This document shows positions 6,889-7,737 of a DNA stretch of 7,737 bases, in pieces. Under the pieces are notes generated by a model that did not search any database, was not told the origin of the DNA, and saw only the letters and a program-made list of their open reading frames with translations. Numbering within the stretch: position 1 is the first letter of the stretch; the number at the start of each line of letters is the position of its first letter. The position numbers and the translations under genes were made by a program. Origin of the DNA: Campylobacterales bacterium (lineage in GTDB: Bacteria; Campylobacterota; Campylobacteria; Campylobacterales; QNZT01); contig JALULO010000211.1 in NCBI GenBank assembly GCA_027056215.1, positions 1-7,737 of the forward strand, written 5' to 3'.

Positions 6889-7592
6889 TTGATTGCCAAA
6901 AAACCTTCAAAGTTCATGTACTTTTGGATAGAGATGATATCTACAAATCCGGCACGTTTGAGCATATCTATATTTCCTTGTGTTGAGAAAGGTTCTAGTA
7001 CGCCTTTAAGGCTTTTAGCTTTACTGATAATCTCCTCCGCACTGTATCCTTGTTCAAGTTTAAACTCCATATAGAGATTGGATATGATATCTTGAAATCT
7101 TGCATCATTTGCACGTACTTTTTCATACATGATAAAAGCACCACCCCAATTGAGTTTTTCATAGATAGTATCTATGAGTGTTTGACGTAGTTTTGGATGG
7201 ATAAATTGGATCGTATAGTAAGCGATGATAAGATCTGAATTTTTAAAGTCATAGTTTGTCATATCTTCGTGTAAAAAGGTTAGATTTGGACTATTGTAGA
7301 GTTCATGGGCTTTGGTTATCATATCTTTTTCAATCTCAATGCCAAAAAAATGTGCATTTCTAAAGTCATGTCTTTTTGCGATTTTTGATATCAATGTACC
7401 CGCAGACGATCCTAGTTCATAACATATAGAATCATTTTTGATAAAATAGTCACTTAACTTTGCAACAAGATCATGTCCCTGATTGTAAAGTGGTACAGAT
7501 TTAGAAACATGTGTTTCAAAGTTATCAACCATGTCTCCGTTAAACTGCCAGTTGGCATTTTTTGTCTCTATACCATCACCCGAATTTGACAT
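6885..7592 (-). CDS. CmoA-like SAM-dependent enzyme, probably a methyltransferase paralogue
   Basis: This 235-residue class I SAM enzyme resembles CmoA, the carboxy-SAM synthase of tRNA wobble-uridine modification, along its whole length (E. coli CmoA has 247 residues). Shared landmarks are NWQFNGDMVDNFETHV (14-29), KSVPLYNQ (31-38, CmoA RSVPGYS), CYELGSSAGTL (57-67, motif I), FFGIEIEKDMI (82-92), YYTIQFIHPKLRQTLID (125-141, CmoA NFTLQFLEPSERQALLD), LNWGGAFIMYEK (147-158), LEQGYSAEEI (179-188) and MLKRAGF (210-216). In my manual alignment, CmoA Arg199, which contacts the carboxylate of carboxy-SAM, falls on Ala192 (SKAKS). Carboxy-SAM synthesis is therefore doubtful and ordinary methyl transfer more likely. 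It is the first gene of the operon, with AAAGGAAG 6 bases before the ATG. Its position at the head of a glycan operon also argues against the housekeeping tRNA role. The family is clear; the reaction is not. Confidence 0.8.
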   Translation of the reverse strand: MSNSGDGIETKNANWQFNGDMVDNFETHVSKSVPLYNQGHDLVAKLSDYFIKNDSICYELGSSAGTLISKIAKRHDFRNAHFFGIEIEKDMITKAHELYNSPNLTFLHEDMTNYDFKNSDLIIAYYTIQFIHPKLRQTLIDTIYEKLNWGGAFIMYEKVRANDARFQDIISNLYMEFKLEQGYSAEEIISKAKSLKGVLEPFSTQGNIDMLKRAGFVDIISIQKYMNFEGFLAIK

Positions 7593-7598
7593 CGTATG

Positions 7599-7606
7599 CT
7601 TCCTTT
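7599..7606 (-). promoter_or_regulatory. Ribosome binding site of the first operon gene
   Basis: AAAGGAAG on the minus strand ends 6 bases before the ATG at 7590-7592. It is the clearest Shine-Dalgarno site in the window and fixes this start. Confidence 0.7.
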
Positions 7607-7671
7607 ATATTTTATTGTTATAAATCGACCAGTTAATAAATACTTTTACTGTATCTATATAAATGTGTAAA

Positions 7672-7700
7672 ATAGTAAACTTTGTAAAAAATTCTGTCAA
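7672..7700 (-). promoter_or_regulatory. Predicted sigma70-type promoter of the minus-strand operon
   Basis: Reading the minus strand, a perfect -35 TTGACA (7695-7700) is followed after exactly 17 bases by TACTAT (7672-7677), a 4-of-6 match to the -10 box. Transcription would start near 7665, giving a leader of roughly 70 bases before the ATG at 7592. A run of T follows the -35 box within the spacer. I saw no clear operator palindrome or riboswitch-like structure in the leader, and nothing recognisable in 7701-7737. All six minus-strand genes could be read from here, since no later gap exceeds 14 bases. Confidence 0.55.
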
Positions 7701-7737
7701 TTACCATAAATTCTTAATGTAAGTTCATGCTTTATGT

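Noticed and set aside
6889..7074. Plus-strand 61-codon frame
   Set aside because: It is antisense to the C-terminus of the CmoA-like protein, short and without family resemblance.
1..7592. Frequent GATATC-like words across the window
   Set aside because: They fit Asp-Ile and similar codon pairs in AT-rich coding DNA; no regular spacing or position outside genes was seen.

Overview
The window is AT-rich, very tightly packed, and reads as part of a surface-glycan (O-antigen, capsule or flagellar sugar) modification locus. The AT-rich Lys/Ile-heavy proteins, near-absence of intergenic DNA and repeated stop/start overlaps suit a Campylobacterota (Epsilonproteobacteria, Sulfurimonas/Sulfuricurvum-like) genome. 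That assignment is inferred from style, not from a marker gene.

Layout. (1) Bases 1-1259, plus strand: the 3' part of a gene that runs off the left edge. It encodes a protein of no family I can name, possibly a TIM-barrel, glycoside-hydrolase-like protein. (2) Bases 1243-7592, minus strand: six genes in one apparent operon. In transcription order they are a CmoA-like SAM enzyme, a NanM-type putative sugar O-methyltransferase, a second class I methyltransferase, an asparagine-synthetase-like amide ligase, an unrecognised protein, and a NodB-like polysaccharide deacetylase. (3) Bases 7593-7737: the leader of this operon, with a good sigma70-type promoter and Shine-Dalgarno site. The plus-strand gene and the operon converge, and their 3' ends overlap by 17 bp inside an inverted repeat. 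There are no tRNA or rRNA genes, IS elements or CRISPR arrays.

How the genes may work together (inference). The enzyme set would install small decorations on a sugar: methyl groups (three Rossmann SAM enzymes), a freed amine (deacetylase) and an amide (ATP-dependent ligase). No glycosyltransferase, nucleotide-sugar enzyme or exporter lies in the window, so the backbone would be made elsewhere.

Two proteins look diverged from their textbook function. The asparagine-synthetase-like protein begins Met-His-Asn instead of Met-Cys-Gly, so it lacks the glutaminase nucleophile while keeping the synthetase ATP motifs. The CmoA-like protein, aligned from memory to E. coli CmoA, has Ala where CmoA has the Arg that holds the carboxylate of carboxy-SAM. 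Together with the two unrecognised proteins, these make the operon a candidate for a little-described glycan-tailoring pathway.
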